64,000 nucleotides of DNA, taken from the NCBI GenBank assembly GCA_934370925.1, contig CAKRNG010000006.1, positions 1-64,000 on the forward strand, given 5' to 3'. Positions 35,541 through 44,813 of this stretch are shown here, piece by piece. The stretch comes from an uncultured Lacticaseibacillus sp. Its GTDB lineage: Bacteria; Bacillota; Bacilli; Lactobacillales; Lactobacillaceae. A model generated the notes under the pieces. It was given only the letters and a program-made list of their open reading frames with translations. It was not told where the DNA came from and made no database searches. Every line of letters starts with the position of its first letter. Within the stretch, counting starts at the first letter, position 1. The position numbers were made by a program, and so were the translations under genes.

Positions 35541-35853
35541 CTACATGCTGCTAGTCATCATCAGCACCGGCTTCGTCACGTGGCTGTGTCGCGTATTGCC
35601 ATTTGTCCTTTTGAAAAAATGGGGTATGCCGCGTTGGATGGTTGAATTCCTGAGCTTCGTGCCCGTTGCCATCATGAGCGCGCTGTTGTTCGATAATCTC
35701 TTCATCCAACACCTTGGCCAATTACCAACATTGAACGTGCCCAATACACTCGCGGCAATTCCGTGCTTCCTCGCTGCTATCTTGACCCGGTCACTTCTTG
35801 TCATTGCGATTGTCGGCGTTGTGTCGCTGGCCCTCATCCGACTTTGGTTCTAA
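35527..35853 (+). CDS. azlD: AzlD-family exporter subunit
   Basis: Small partner of AzlC, 108 residues from ATG 35527, with about four membrane segments (TGFVTWLCRVLPFVLLKK is typical). It overlaps the end of azlC, with GGGGTG as ribosome site. Together they export branched-chain amino acids. A bidirectional terminator follows. Confidence 0.92.
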   Translation: MPTFNYMLLVIISTGFVTWLCRVLPFVLLKKWGMPRWMVEFLSFVPVAIMSALLFDNLFIQHLGQLPTLNVPNTLAAIPCFLAAILTRSLLVIAIVGVVSLALIRLWF

Positions 35854-35867
35854 CTGAAATGGCTATC

Positions 35868-35926
35868 AAAAAGGCGCCAGTCATGCATTTCCGAAAAGTT
35901 CGGGATGTATGACTGGCGCCTTTTTT
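35868..35926. terminator. Bidirectional terminator between azlD and mecA
   Basis: Stem AAAAGGCGCCAGTCAT/ATGACTGGCGCCTTTT with T runs on both sides; serves two convergent genes. Confidence 0.9.
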
Positions 35927-35930
35927 GTTT

Positions 35931-36641
35931 TTAGCTGAAATAGTGGCGCGTTGTCTCCAGCGCACTTGTTTCCATAATGTGGTTCGCGTGTTCTGCAAGT
36001 ACTTCTGGCGTATATGGCGTGTTAAAGCCATATTCACCGGCGATACTCATTTGCGTTTTCGCCTCGTCCTCGCTCACCATGTTGCTGTAGAAGCGAAGTA
36101 CCAGGTAGTAGTGCCCCTCATACTGGTAAAGGTCACTCACACCACCCTCAAGCCGCAACTGGCTGGCAATTGCCACCATCGCATCGAAGTCTGGCAAGCG
36201 TAGCGTCATTGTGGCACTCTCACCGTCACCGAAGAAATCAATGTCGTCTTCAGGTTCGTCTTTTTCCTTCTCATCAGTCGTCTTGTTGTCCGTAAATTGA
36301 CGGAGCGTTTCCCGCGCGAGGCGACTAAACTTATCGGTCGGCAAATCGCCAGCGTTGTCGTCAAACTCATCATCGCTTTCGACCCCGTCTTCATCATCGC
36401 CAAGTGCCGTCCGGGAGATAAATATCTCGAGACCGTCACCACTCGGCATCACCTGAAACGTTACCGCACTGTTATCCGTAAAAGTGTGATCAACATCCAC
36501 TTCTTCAAGAACCCCATAGAAGAATTTCTCAATTCGCTTGTGGTTTGCGATCAGGTCCATCATCTGGATTCCTCGTTCTTGAAGTTCTTGTGTGTCCATG
36601 TAAACGCGAATCGTATCATCATTGATGCGTTCCATTTCCAT
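35931..36641 (-). CDS. mecA: ClpC adaptor protein MecA
   Basis: MecA binds unfolded or specific substrates and feeds them to ClpC/ClpP. The 236 residues start with the standard MEMERINDDTIRVYMDTQEL. A central acidic linker (about 80-135) joins the N-terminal substrate-binding part to the C-terminal ClpC-binding domain (ATMTLRLPDFDAMVAIASQL onward). GAGGGA is the ribosome site. No clpC lies in the window; clpE does, but MecA is a ClpC adaptor in known systems. Confidence 0.94.
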   Translation of the reverse strand: MEMERINDDTIRVYMDTQELQERGIQMMDLIANHKRIEKFFYGVLEEVDVDHTFTDNSAVTFQVMPSGDGLEIFISRTALGDDEDGVESDDEFDDNAGDLPTDKFSRLARETLRQFTDNKTTDEKEKDEPEDDIDFFGDGESATMTLRLPDFDAMVAIASQLRLEGGVSDLYQYEGHYYLVLRFYSNMVSEDEAKTQMSIAGEYGFNTPYTPEVLAEHANHIMETSALETTRHYFS

Positions 36642-37082
36642 GTTGCATCCCTCACTTTCATCGGCGTTTTCATAAATGTCGAAAACGCATTTTTCCGCAA
36701 TTATCGTTCGGTGTATCAGTTTACCACCATTCGTCCTATATAGAAACCATTATACATTGAAATCAACATTAAGAATATCCAAACTTCCTCTCGGTTCGCC
36801 GGACACGACGTCGCTGGCGATCCTTTCGTTGCTTACATTTGTTAATTGGCTTCGATTGTCCTCGAACATTGGCTGTTACAGAAAACCACGGTGCCCTCAC
36901 ATCCGTTGTTGATCAACAGTGGTTTTTGTACACGATTGACGTATAAAACCGCCGAGATTCAAATAAAACCGGACATCAACTATGAGAAACGCAAGGAGCG
37001 CCAGCGACGGTTGTGTCCGGCGAAGCGCAGCGAACCGATAGCAACTAGAACGGCGAGGATACCAGCTGACACTACCCGCAAA
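36642..37082. other. mecA upstream gap with an inverted pair of D repeats
   Basis: About 440 bases without a gene. Contains D copy 3 (36788-36835, with GGACACGACGTCGCTGGCGA) and D copy 4 (36981-37042, its inverted partner, with AAGGAGCGCCAGCGACGG). A short palindrome GTTGATCAACA lies near 36905. Confidence 0.65.
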
Positions 37083-37823
37083 TTACCCCACGTGGATAAC
37101 CGTTGCGTCGGGGGCGAGGGAGACGGGGATGTTTCCTGCCGTTTCCGCCGCTTCTGCACGCAAGGCTTCTAAATCTTCTGTCTGTGGTAGGTGCGTGAGC
37201 AAAAGCTGTTTCACCTTCGCATCGGCCGCCACCTTGCCCGCTTCGCCACCGGTTAGATGCCACCGAGGTGCAGGCTTACTGTTCATGAAGTTGGTGTCCG
37301 CCATCAACAAATCAGCATCGGCCGCAAAAGGTGCCAAGCCCGCAAAGTAGCGCGTGTCGCTCGTGTTCACAACCGTCTTGCCCGTTGCACGTTCCACAAT
37401 TTTGACGGCAAACGCGGGCACGGGGTGTTCAGTTTCCATAAAGGTCAACGCGAAAGGTCCCACCTCTAATGTGCTGTCGGCGGTGTAACCAACGCCCTGC
37501 GTGAAGTTACCGAACGTCAGCGCGGCAAAATTCAACGGGTCCTTCGTGTGGCCATAAATTGGCAATGTGGGTTCTTTTTTATCACCCGGACGCAACTGCC
37601 AGAGATATTGCAATGTCCCCACATCCGCCGTGTGGTCGTGGTGGTAGTGCGTCAGCAATACCGCGTCAAGTTGCAATGGATCCAACACTTTCTCCAGTTC
37701 CAAAAGCGTGCCACTCCCCGCATCCATCAGCAAGTTAAATCCTTCACTTGCAATCAAGTAACCACTTGTACCAACGCCATCTGCGGGATAGCCACCGTAA
37801 TACCCCAAAATTCGAATATCCAT
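37083..37823 (-). CDS. Metallo-beta-lactamase-fold hydrolase (YhfI-like)
   Basis: A 246-residue binuclear-metal hydrolase. The metal motif LLTHYHHDHTAD (about 57-68) is complete, followed by a later His (TEHPVP), VVNTSDTRY and LLLTHLPQTE. It resembles RNase Z-like phosphodiesterases and B. subtilis YhfI; the substrate is unknown. It starts at ATG 37823 and is divergent from the ABM-domain gene, with 143 bp between. Confidence 0.9.
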   Translation of the reverse strand: MDIRILGYYGGYPADGVGTSGYLIASEGFNLLMDAGSGTLLELEKVLDPLQLDAVLLTHYHHDHTADVGTLQYLWQLRPGDKKEPTLPIYGHTKDPLNFAALTFGNFTQGVGYTADSTLEVGPFALTFMETEHPVPAFAVKIVERATGKTVVNTSDTRYFAGLAPFAADADLLMADTNFMNSKPAPRWHLTGGEAGKVAADAKVKQLLLTHLPQTEDLEALRAEAAETAGNIPVSLAPDATVIHVG

Positions 37824-37941
37824 TTAAATCATCCTTTCTTTCGCCTATCTTTAAAGAATATCGTCTCGTGTCATCAGGTTTTAAATCAAACCAGCATTTA
37901 CTGTTCCGCAAAGTTCTCGCTCAATCTGTTCGTGAAAGCGG

Positions 37942-37947
37942 TATACT
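37942..37947 (+). promoter_or_regulatory. -10 element of the ABM-domain gene
   Basis: TATACT lies 19 nt upstream of the start codon of the 37967 gene; no strong -35 is evident. The short spacing implies a short leader. Confidence 0.45.
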
Positions 37948-37966
37948 ATTAAGTGGAGGTGTTCAC

Positions 37967-38476
37967 ATGACTAAAACCATGCAAACCGTTTTCGGATCGC
38001 AGAACTTACTAAATATGCTTATTTCTAAGGTACCGCAACCCGCCTACCTTCTCAAGCCAAGTGGGTATGGTCGGGACTTCATGTTGCTCGATATGTCCGG
38101 TCAGGGTCAATTTCACGCACCCGTCCAGTTCAACATTACCCAAACGAGCGGCACGATTACACACGGTGAATTTATCCAATTCATGTACTTCAACATCACG
38201 TCTGACCAAGAGCCCCTCTTCAATAACGGCATGGAAAAGATTTTCGAGGCCCGTGACCGTTTTCCAGGTGTTGGTAACCTCACACTGGGTCGGGCAAAGT
38301 CAAACCACATCCAGTACGTGTTAATCTCCTCATGGGAACGCAGCACGGACTTCTTCAAGCTAAAGGAAACGCCCGCATTCGCCCCAATCCGCAAATACAT
38401 GGGCCGCGCCGCCTCACTGGGTGGCTATCACGAAACGGGGTATAAGGTACTCGCCCCGCACGAATACCTCGACTAA
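37967..38476 (+). CDS. ABM-domain protein (HmoB/heme monooxygenase-like)
   Basis: A 169-residue protein whose C-terminal half (about 85-165: an FEARDRFPGVGNLTLG helix, IQYVLISSWERSTDFFKLKETPAFAPIRKYM) matches the antibiotic-biosynthesis-monooxygenase fold found in IsdG/HmoB heme-degrading enzymes. The N-terminal half resembles the extra domain of HmoB. Heme binding here is inference. I start at ATG 37967 with GGAGGTG upstream; the frame is open farther upstream but lacks a ribosome site. Confidence 0.75.
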   Translation: MTKTMQTVFGSQNLLNMLISKVPQPAYLLKPSGYGRDFMLLDMSGQGQFHAPVQFNITQTSGTITHGEFIQFMYFNITSDQEPLFNNGMEKIFEARDRFPGVGNLTLGRAKSNHIQYVLISSWERSTDFFKLKETPAFAPIRKYMGRAASLGGYHETGYKVLAPHEYLD

Positions 38477-38499
38477 TCCCTGTAACTTGCGCTCGTGGT

Positions 38500-38550
38500 G
38501 CTTCGCTGGACGCAACGTCGCTGACGCTCCTTTCGTTGCCCACATTCGAT
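38500..38550 (+). repeat. Repeat family D, copy 5
   Basis: GGACGCAACGTCGCTGACGC with flanks, just after the ABM gene. An inverted partner (copy 6) lies at 38838-38880. The pair encloses G copy 4. Confidence 0.75.
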
Positions 38551-38610
38551 TATTCGTAACGACGAGTTCTCGGTTCTTATGGCGACGTATTAATACCTAA
38601 AAGACCCCGT

Positions 38611-38770
38611 GAGTGCGCCATAAGTCCAAGGCACACGAACATTACATCCAGTCGCGCGCCAGAAGACTGCCCCCTAACATACAAGGCAGGCCCGGTAGAA
38701 ATCCTAAGTTCGGGATTTCCACCGGGCCTGCCTTGTATACCGGGGCCAAACCGTCTTCTGGCGCAGCCTC
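38611..38770 (-). repeat. Repeat family G, copy 4, inside a terminator loop
   Basis: Complete G element. It is bordered by CTAAAAGACCCCG (38597-38609) and its perfect complement CGGGGTCTTTTAG (38770-38782). The element therefore sits in the loop of an intrinsic-terminator-like stem. Confidence 0.9.
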
Positions 38771-38837
38771 CGGGGTCTTTTAGTTGTGACAAATTGTTTT
38801 GAGAAACCGAGACACGAACACACGCTAAAACCAACGT

Positions 38838-38880
38838 CAGAAACGAAAGGCGCGGTCACGCGACGTTGCGTCCGGCAGGT
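38838..38880 (-). repeat. Repeat family D, copy 6
   Basis: ACGCGACGTTGCGTCCGGCA with flanks, inverted relative to copy 5. Confidence 0.7.
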
Positions 38881-38919
38881 CAGACACGAGATCCATCCAT
38901 CAAGCTACACCGAAAAATG

Positions 38920-38953
38920 AAAAAGGACCACCGCGAAATCGCGGTGGTCCTTT
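38920..38953 (-). terminator. Terminator of ptsHI
   Basis: Perfect stem AAAGGACCACCGCGA/TCGCGGTGGTCCTTT followed by TTTTT, 16 nt after the ptsI stop. Confidence 0.92.
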
Positions 38954-38968
38954 GCTGCTCCGAGAAGC

Positions 38969-40690
38969 CTACTTAACGTTATCTTCGACGAGCTTCTTGT
39001 TTTGGTCGTTGGAAATGTTGACGTTGATGGCCGTTTCAGCCAACTTCTTCATGTCTTCCGTGGATAGCTTCTTCATCAAGCTACGAACCTTCAAGATGGA
39101 GGTTGCGCTCATGGAGTATTCGTCCAGACCGAGGCCAAGCAGCAGTGGCACCATGATTGGGTCACCAGCTGCTTCACCGCACATACCAACCCACTTGCCT
39201 TCAGCGTGCGCAGAGTCAATAACGTGCTTGACGAGACGCAGGATGGATGGGTTGTATGGCTGGTAGAGGTAGGAAACGTGTTCGTTCCCACGGTCAGCAG
39301 CCATCGTGTACTGAATCAAGTCATTCGTCCCGATAGAGAAGAAGTCAACGTGCTTAGCGAACTGATCCGCAAGTACGGCAGCTGCTGGGATTTCAATCAT
39401 AATCCCAAGCTGAATGTCGTCGGAAATTTCAACGCCATCAGCAACCAGCTTTTCCTTTTCTTCGGTGAAAATCTTCTTGGCTGCTTCAAATTCCTGGATC
39501 GTTGCGATCATTGGGAACATGATGCGGAGCTTACCAAATGCGGATGCACGGAGAAGTGCACGCAACTGGGTGCGGAAGATTTCCTGACGGTCAAGGCTAA
39601 TCCGGATTGCACGGTAACCAAGGAATGGGTTCATTTCTTCTGGCAGTGGCATGTATGGCAGGTGCTTGTCGCCCCCGATATCCATCGTACGCACAACCAC
39701 TGGCTTAGGATTCATCGTTTCGATGACTTCCTTGTAAGCCTTGAACTGGTCTTCTTCAGTTGGCAATTCAGCAGAATCCATGTACAAGAATTCTGTCCGG
39801 TAAAGGCCAATTGCTTCGGCACCGTTGTCGGTAACACCCTGCAAGTCCTTTGGCGTCCCAATGTTCGCCGCGAGATCGTAGTGCTTACCGTCAGCAGTAA
39901 CCGTTTCAGCGGTCTTCAACTGTGCCCATTCTGCCTTTTGAGCGGCATAGTCAGCAGCTTCCTTTTCAAACTTCGCCTGCTGTGCTTCATCAGGATCAAC
40001 AATCACCTGACCGGTCAATCCATCAACTGCAAGCAGCTGACCGTTTTCAACGGACGTGGTGATTTCCTGACTACCCACAACAGCGGCAATTTCGAGGGAA
40101 CGTGCCATGATTGCGGAGTGCGCTGTCCGGCCACCGATATCGGTAACGAAGGCCTTAACGTACTTCTTGTTCAACTGTGCCGTGTCACTTGGCGTCAAGT
40201 CGTGGGCAACCACGATAACCTCTTCGTCAATCAGTGCAGGGTTTGGCAACTGAACACCAAGCAAGTGGCTGAGTACACGCTGGGAAACGTCGCGGATGTC
40301 CGCTGCACGTTCCTGCATGTACGCGTTGTCTGTCATTGCTTCGAAAGTGCTAATGAACATTGAAGAAACATCGGACAGCGCCTGTTCAGCGTTTTCCTTG
40401 TCGTCTTCAATCTTTGACTTAACAGCGCCAGTGAACTCAGGGTCGGCCAGAATCATCATGTGGGCATCGAACACCTGGGCTTCTTCTTCGCCGAGAGACT
40501 CAACGGCCTTCGCACGGATGAGCGTCAGGTCAGCGTTAGAAGCTTCAATAGCGGCATCAAAACGAGCCGTTTCGGCTGCTGTGTCTTCAACTGTTGTCTT
40601 GGTAAAGGACAGGTCCGGCTGGACGAGCATGTACGCCTTAGCGATTGCAATCCCGTCAGATGCGGCAATCCCCTGAAGTTCCTTGGTCAT
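38969..40690 (-). CDS. ptsI: PTS enzyme I
   Basis: Phosphoenolpyruvate-protein phosphotransferase, which takes phosphate from PEP and passes it to HPr (EC 2.7.3.9). 573 residues. Active-site His191 in [16 protein letters not shown]-site motifs [24 protein letters not shown] and a conserved GMCGEAAGD near the end. The start ATG overlaps the ptsH stop (TAATG). Very confident. Confidence 0.98.
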   Translation of the reverse strand: MTKELQGIAASDGIAIAKAYMLVQPDLSFTKTTVEDTAAETARFDAAIEASNADLTLIRAKAVESLGEEEAQVFDAHMMILADPEFTGAVKSKIEDDKENAEQALSDVSSMFISTFEAMTDNAYMQERAADIRDVSQRVLSHLLGVQLPNPALIDEEVIVVAHDLTPSDTAQLNKKYVKAFVTDIGGRTAHSAIMARSLEIAAVVGSQEITTSVENGQLLAVDGLTGQVIVDPDEAQQAKFEKEAADYAAQKAEWAQLKTAETVTADGKHYDLAANIGTPKDLQGVTDNGAEAIGLYRTEFLYMDSAELPTEEDQFKAYKEVIETMNPKPVVVRTMDIGGDKHLPYMPLPEEMNPFLGYRAIRISLDRQEIFRTQLRALLRASAFGKLRIMFPMIATIQEFEAAKKIFTEEKEKLVADGVEISDDIQLGIMIEIPAAAVLADQFAKHVDFFSIGTNDLIQYTMAADRGNEHVSYLYQPYNPSILRLVKHVIDSAHAEGKWVGMCGEAAGDPIMVPLLLGLGLDEYSMSATSILKVRSLMKKLSTEDMKKLAETAINVNISNDQNKKLVEDNVK

Positions 40691-40956
40691 TATTCAGCCA
40701 GGCCTTCCTTCTTCATCGTGTCGTCGATAGCTGCAATTGCATCAGCTTCGTCAGCACCTTCAGCAGAGATGGTTACGTCGGCACCCTGGCCAACACCAAG
40801 GCTCATAACGCCCATGATGGACTTCAAGTTAACAGACTTGCCCTTGTATTCAAGGTTCACGTCAGAGGTAAACTTGCTTGCTGCCTGAACGAGCAAGGTT
40901 GCTGGACGGGCGTGGATCCCACTAGCTGCAATAACGTTGTATTCACGAGTTTCCAT
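40690..40956 (-). CDS. ptsH: Phosphocarrier protein HPr
   Basis: HPr of 88 residues, starting [19 protein letters not shown]. His15 is phosphorylated by enzyme I, and Ser46 ([11 protein letters not shown]) is the HPr kinase site that links sugar supply to CcpA control. The start at 40956 has AAAGGAG upstream; the frame is open 18 codons farther but that part is unlike HPr. Operon with ptsI. Confidence 0.98.
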   Translation of the reverse strand: METREYNVIAASGIHARPATLLVQAASKFTSDVNLEYKGKSVNLKSIMGVMSLGVGQGADVTISAEGADEADAIAAIDDTMKKEGLAE

Positions 40957-41047
40957 ATTAAAAATCTCTCCTTTGGTCTGGTTAAAATCAATTCCTGTAA
41001 AGGTTACCATTTTTACGCGCGCTTAACAAGTCTTTTTATAATAGCGG

Positions 41048-41236
41048 TTACGCGTTTGCCGAAACATAGTGGTAAACAATTCCCCCACCACGCTCAGCAG
41101 TGCCGACAATTTCCTTACGTTCTGGATAGTTTGTCCAGGCGTCTCGGAATGCCATGAAGGTGTCAGCCGAGATACGAATCTCGTCAATTTCACCCGCGCG
41201 TAATTTGTCCATCAAATCGACATAGTCAGTTGCCAC
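41048..41236 (-). CDS. Small conserved protein upstream of ptsH
   Basis: A 62-residue soluble protein of unknown function starting at GTG 41236 with GAGAGGT 7 nt upstream. Its sequence is mixed charged (DYVDLMDKLRAGEIDEIRIS) without a membrane segment. The position between the ptsHI promoter and ptsH means it is the first gene of that operon. I believe a similar small gene occurs here in other lactobacilli, but I cannot verify that. Confidence 0.7.
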   Translation of the reverse strand: MATDYVDLMDKLRAGEIDEIRISADTFMAFRDAWTNYPERKEIVGTAERGGGIVYHYVSANA

Positions 41237-41266
41237 GTTTGGTACCTCTCTTTCAGAATGCAGATT

Positions 41267-41295
41267 AGTTTAACACGCAATCGGTTACATGACAA
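41267..41295 (-). promoter_or_regulatory. Promoter of the ptsHI operon
   Basis: On the minus strand TTGTCA, 17-nt spacer, TAAACT with TGT before it. It lies about 30 nt upstream of the GTG start of the 62-residue protein. Confidence 0.7.
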
Positions 41296-41700
41296 TGCAC
41301 ACCTTTTCATTTTCAATCGAAAAAATTTTAAAATTTGCCATCACCCTTGATTCCATGCGGGTTTTCTCCTACGCAAAATTTGATTTTATTTTTTGTTAAA
41401 ACGCATTAAAAATTGATTTCGTCCCACACCGTACAGTGCCACGGCTAGAAGTTGCAGATTAAACGCGGCTGGATGGCGAAGATTTTCTGCCATTGATTCT
41501 GAACGTTTTGGTCACAGTGCCCGACTGCGATGTGATTGTTTCTGACGCACACTCATCTCCACCCCTTCCAAAATAAAATCAATGGCCGTTTCGACTCAAC
41601 AACACAGCAAAGTCGTGTTTCTTCTATAAAGGCACACAGGGATGACGCCCTGCTTCACAGAATGAACGCTTGCCGGACACAATCAGCAATTTGCCGTCCA
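41296..41700. other. Gap between divergent ptsHI and clpE promoters
   Basis: About 400 bases, AT-rich near 41300-41420, with no supported gene or RNA. Confidence 0.5.
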
Positions 41701-41706
41701 CGCTTT

Positions 41707-41733
41707 TTAGCACTCTCCCCCCAAGAGTGCTTG
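41707..41733. promoter_or_regulatory. CIRCE element (HrcA operator) of clpE
   Basis: TTAGCACTC, exactly 9 nt, GAGTGCTTG: seven of nine positions of each arm pair with the other and the sequence differs from the CIRCE consensus at two bases. It overlaps the -35 of the clpE promoter, so HrcA binding should block transcription. Confidence 0.88.
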
Positions 41734-41758
41734 CAAAAAGTTAGGGACGCGTTATACT
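41731..41758 (+). promoter_or_regulatory. Promoter of clpE
   Basis: TTGCAA, 16-nt spacer, TATACT. It is sandwiched between the CIRCE element and the CtsR box. Confidence 0.8.
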
Positions 41759-41766
41759 ATGGATAT

Positions 41767-41808
41767 GGTCAAGAAAGGTCAAGGAACCCACATGGGATTA
41801 TTGACCTT
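41767..41808. promoter_or_regulatory. CtsR operator of clpE
   Basis: The direct heptamer repeat GGTCAAG-AAA-GGTCAAG (41767-41783) matches the CtsR box. A third heptamer in reverse (TTGACCTT, 41801-41808) follows. It lies just downstream of the -10, a classical repressor position. Confidence 0.9.
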
Positions 41809-41848
41809 AAACGGCCGCACATCATTCAAAGAAAGGTTGTGACAGATT

Positions 41849-44035
41849 GTGTTGTGTGAGAACTGCAATAATAACCAAGCCACGATTCATTTGTACACGA
41901 ACGTGAACGGTTCCCGCAAAGAAGTCAACCTATGTCAGAACTGCTACCAGGAATTAAAGGAGCAGAACGCAAACCAGCAGACCCAGAACCAAGCGAACGA
42001 TCCATTCGGGTTCAACAGCTTGGACGACATCTTCCGCGCCATGAGTAGTGGCAACCCGGGAGCCGGTGGAACGCAGAGCGGCAACACCAGCAACCAACCG
42101 ATGCGCGGCAAGCAAGCGGGCAAAGGTGGCGGTGGCAACGGACTTCTCGGACAGTTCGGCGTGAACCTCACTGAACAGGCACGGAACGGCGAGATTGATC
42201 CCGTGATTGGGCGGGACAAAGAAATCGCACGTGTTATCGAGATTTTGAACCGCCGCACGAAGAACAACCCCGTTCTCATCGGGGAAGCTGGGGTTGGGAA
42301 GACCGCCGTTGTTGAGGGGCTCGCCCTGAAGATTGCAAACGGTGACGTTCCCCAGAAGCTGCAAGATCGGCAGGTCATTCGTCTTGACGTAGTATCCCTT
42401 GTTCAGGGAACCAGCATGCGTGGTCAGTTTGAACAGCGGATGCAGCAGTTGCTGGACGAGCTGAAGAAGCGTCCCAACATCATCCTCTTCATCGACGAAA
42501 TCCACGAAATCGTGGGCGCCGGAAATGCTGAAGGCGGGATGGATGCCGGGAACGTGCTGAAACCTGCCCTCGCGCGCGGTGAAATTCAACTGGTTGGTGC
42601 GACAACAAGTACGGAATTCCGCACGATTGAAAAGGATTCCGCCCTTGCACGTCGTCTTCAGCCCGTCACGGTTAACGAACCATCCACGGACGAAACCATC
42701 AAGATTCTTGAAGGGATTCAGCCACGTTACGAAGACTACCACCACGTCCACTACACGGATGACGCCATCAACGCGGCGGTGACCCTCTCCGCCCGCTACA
42801 TCCAGGACCGGTACCTGCCAGACAAGGCCATCGACTTGCTGGACGAAGCCGGTAGCCGGAAGAATTTGACCATCACCGCGGTTGATCCAGCCGTGATTGA
42901 AGGCAAGATTAAGGAAGCCGAAGCCCAGAAGCAGGCCGCACTCAAGAGTGAAGACTACGAAAAGGCCGCGTTCTACCGCGACCAGGTCACCAAGCTTGAG
43001 CAGATGCAAAAGGACCAGGCAAACCTCCCCGAAGACCAGCAGCCCCAAGTCACGGAAAAGGACATGGAGCAGATTGTCGAAGAAAAGACCGGGATTCCTG
43101 TTGGCGAGCTGAAGCAGCAAGAACAGCAGCAGCTTAAGGACCTCGCCCCAACCTTGGCAAGCAAGGTCATCGGTCAGGAGCAGGCAGTTGATAAGGTTGC
43201 CCGCGCCATTCGCCGTAACCGGATTGGCTTCAACAAGACTGGCCGCCCAATCGGTAGTTTCCTCTTCGTTGGGCCAACCGGGGTCGGGAAAACGGAGCTT
43301 GCAAAACAACTGGCCCACGCCCTTTTCGGTAGCGAGGACGCCATGATTCGTTTCGACATGTCTGAGTACATGGAGAAGCACAGTGTTTCCAAGCTCATCG
43401 GTTCTCCTCCAGGCTATGTCGGCTATGAAGAAGCAGGTCAGTTAACGGAAAAGGTTCGCCGCAACCCATACAGCCTCATTTTGCTGGACGAAGTTGAAAA
43501 GGCGCACCCAGACGTCATGAACATGTTCCTACAGATTCTCGACGATGGCCGGCTCACGGACAGTCAGGGTCGTGTGGTTTCGTTCAAGGACACCATCATC
43601 ATCATGACCAGCAACGCGGGCGCAACGGACGGCGAAGCAAATGTCGGGTTTGGCGCTAGCATCTCGGGCACCACGCACAGCATCCTCTCGCAGCTGGGCA
43701 ATTACTTCAAGCCTGAATTCTTGAACCGTTTCGACGACATCGTGGAATTCCAGCCACTCAGCAAGGAAAACCTGCTGAAGATTGTGGACCTCATGATTGC
43801 GGACACAAACGCAAACATCCAGGCACAGGGCTTAACCATCCACGTGACGGCACCAGTCAAGGACAAGTTAGTCGAACTGGGTTACGACCCGGCAATGGGC
43901 GCCCGCCCACTACGCCGCGTCATCCAGGAACAAATCGAAGACCGCATTGCGGACTTCTATCTGGATCATCCAGACACAAATTCACTCGAGGCACGTATCA
44001 GCGACGGCAACATCACCGTCGCCGCCGCAGTATAA
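41849..44035 (+). CDS. clpE: ATP-dependent Clp protease ATPase ClpE
   Basis: ClpE is a heat-induced HSP100 unfoldase partnering ClpP and helps remove CtsR. 728 residues: an N-terminal zinc finger ([16 protein letters not shown]), a Gly/Asn/Gln linker (45-100), the first AAA domain with GEAGVGKTA, a UVR coiled segment ([22 protein letters not shown]), and the second AAA domain with GPTGVGKTE. The start is GTG 41849, 12 nt after GAAAGG, a loose spacing; TTG 41852 is an alternative. Upstream operators imply both HrcA and CtsR control. Confidence 0.96.
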   Translation: MLCENCNNNQATIHLYTNVNGSRKEVNLCQNCYQELKEQNANQQTQNQANDPFGFNSLDDIFRAMSSGNPGAGGTQSGNTSNQPMRGKQAGKGGGGNGLLGQFGVNLTEQARNGEIDPVIGRDKEIARVIEILNRRTKNNPVLIGEAGVGKTAVVEGLALKIANGDVPQKLQDRQVIRLDVVSLVQGTSMRGQFEQRMQQLLDELKKRPNIILFIDEIHEIVGAGNAEGGMDAGNVLKPALARGEIQLVGATTSTEFRTIEKDSALARRLQPVTVNEPSTDETIKILEGIQPRYEDYHHVHYTDDAINAAVTLSARYIQDRYLPDKAIDLLDEAGSRKNLTITAVDPAVIEGKIKEAEAQKQAALKSEDYEKAAFYRDQVTKLEQMQKDQANLPEDQQPQVTEKDMEQIVEEKTGIPVGELKQQEQQQLKDLAPTLASKVIGQEQAVDKVARAIRRNRIGFNKTGRPIGSFLFVGPTGVGKTELAKQLAHALFGSEDAMIRFDMSEYMEKHSVSKLIGSPPGYVGYEEAGQLTEKVRRNPYSLILLDEVEKAHPDVMNMFLQILDDGRLTDSQGRVVSFKDTIIIMTSNAGATDGEANVGFGASISGTTHSILSQLGNYFKPEFLNRFDDIVEFQPLSKENLLKIVDLMIADTNANIQAQGLTIHVTAPVKDKLVELGYDPAMGARPLRRVIQEQIEDRIADFYLDHPDTNSLEARISDGNITVAAAV

Positions 44036-44039
44036 TGTC

Positions 44040-44090
44040 ACGCAAAGGAGCACTGAACGGCCGCCACAAGCCTTCAGTGCTTCTTTGCGT
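44040..44090 (+). terminator. Hairpin after clpE
   Basis: Long stem ACGCAAAGGAGCACTGAA with complement TTCAGTGCTTCTTTGCGT. No strong T run follows. A second hairpin with the same CACTGAACGG core is at 44127-44159. Confidence 0.6.
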
Positions 44091-44444
44091 TATAGGGGCG
44101 ACACAGATAAAGATAAGGTCGATACAGGCACTGAACGGCAAAAAGCGCCATTCAGTGCTGGGAGCGGGTGTCTCTGTTCTTGGTGATGATTGCCACTAAA
44201 GCAGATGTGACGACGCATTTGCATCTAACTGACGGGCTTGGTCAGTTCAGAGGCAAATAGTCCGATGTAGCATCGATACCAGCATCTATTCTGTGCGTGC
44301 CACCGGAGACACCTTCATCCCGGAATGCAGCCCCAACCGTCACCCCGTACCCACTATCTGCACGCGCTTACAAAAAGTTCTGGAAAGTATTGGCTCAGTA
44401 ACTTATAATAAGACTATACAAGGAATTGAAAGGAATGATACACG
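44091..44444. other. Intergenic region before DUF1827
   Basis: About 350 bases with the second CACTGAACGG hairpin at 44127-44159 (GGCACTGAACGGC/GCCATTCAGTGCT type) and a TATAAT near 44403 that may be the -10 for the DUF1827 gene. No gene. Confidence 0.45.
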
Positions 44445-44744
44445 ATGCGGCTTATCGATGTTACAAACTCATACGCACACCTGGTTTCCCAACAGTTGGC
44501 AAACACCAACGCGCAGCTAGTGCAGGTCTACTCTCTTGGGCAAACGACGGTTGTCTTTACCGAATCGCCGCACCATCAAGAGCTCCTCTTCACGAATGAA
44601 CGGCGAAATATTCAAGACAGTGAGATTGAGTTCGCGCTCCGTGAACTCACCAGCAAGAACCTCGATGACGTGAAGGTTCTCCGGTCTCGCCACTTGGCTG
44701 AAGTGACCCTGCGAACAACTGAAAGCTTCGAAGCAAGTGTTTAA
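44445..44744 (+). CDS. DUF1827 family protein
   Basis: A 99-residue protein of the DUF1827 family known mainly from Lactobacillales. Start MRLIDVTNSYAHLVSQQL and middle VYSLGQTTVVFTESPHHQELLF are recognisable. Function unknown. It lies downstream of clpE as in other lactobacilli, with its own promoter and a strong terminator. Ribosome site AAAGGA. Confidence 0.85.
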   Translation: MRLIDVTNSYAHLVSQQLANTNAQLVQVYSLGQTTVVFTESPHHQELLFTNERRNIQDSEIEFALRELTSKNLDDVKVLRSRHLAEVTLRTTESFEASV

Positions 44745-44748
44745 TGTC

Positions 44749-44777
44749 AAAAAAGTCGGCACAGGCCGACTTTTTTT
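44749..44777 (+). terminator. Terminator of the DUF1827 gene
   Basis: AAAAAAGTCGGC-ACAG-GCCGACTTTTTTT, a classical short terminator. Confidence 0.92.
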
Positions 44778-44813
44778 ATCGTTGCATTTCCTTTGATGTG
44801 CTAGGATATGACT

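Noticed and set aside
39206-40363. Long plus-strand open frame opposite ptsI
   Set aside because: It lies wholly inside the certain ptsI gene, has no family resemblance and no ribosome site; a mirror frame of a codon-biased gene.
41954-43381. Long minus-strand open frame opposite clpE
   Set aside because: Antisense shadow of clpE with a composition unlike neighbouring proteins.
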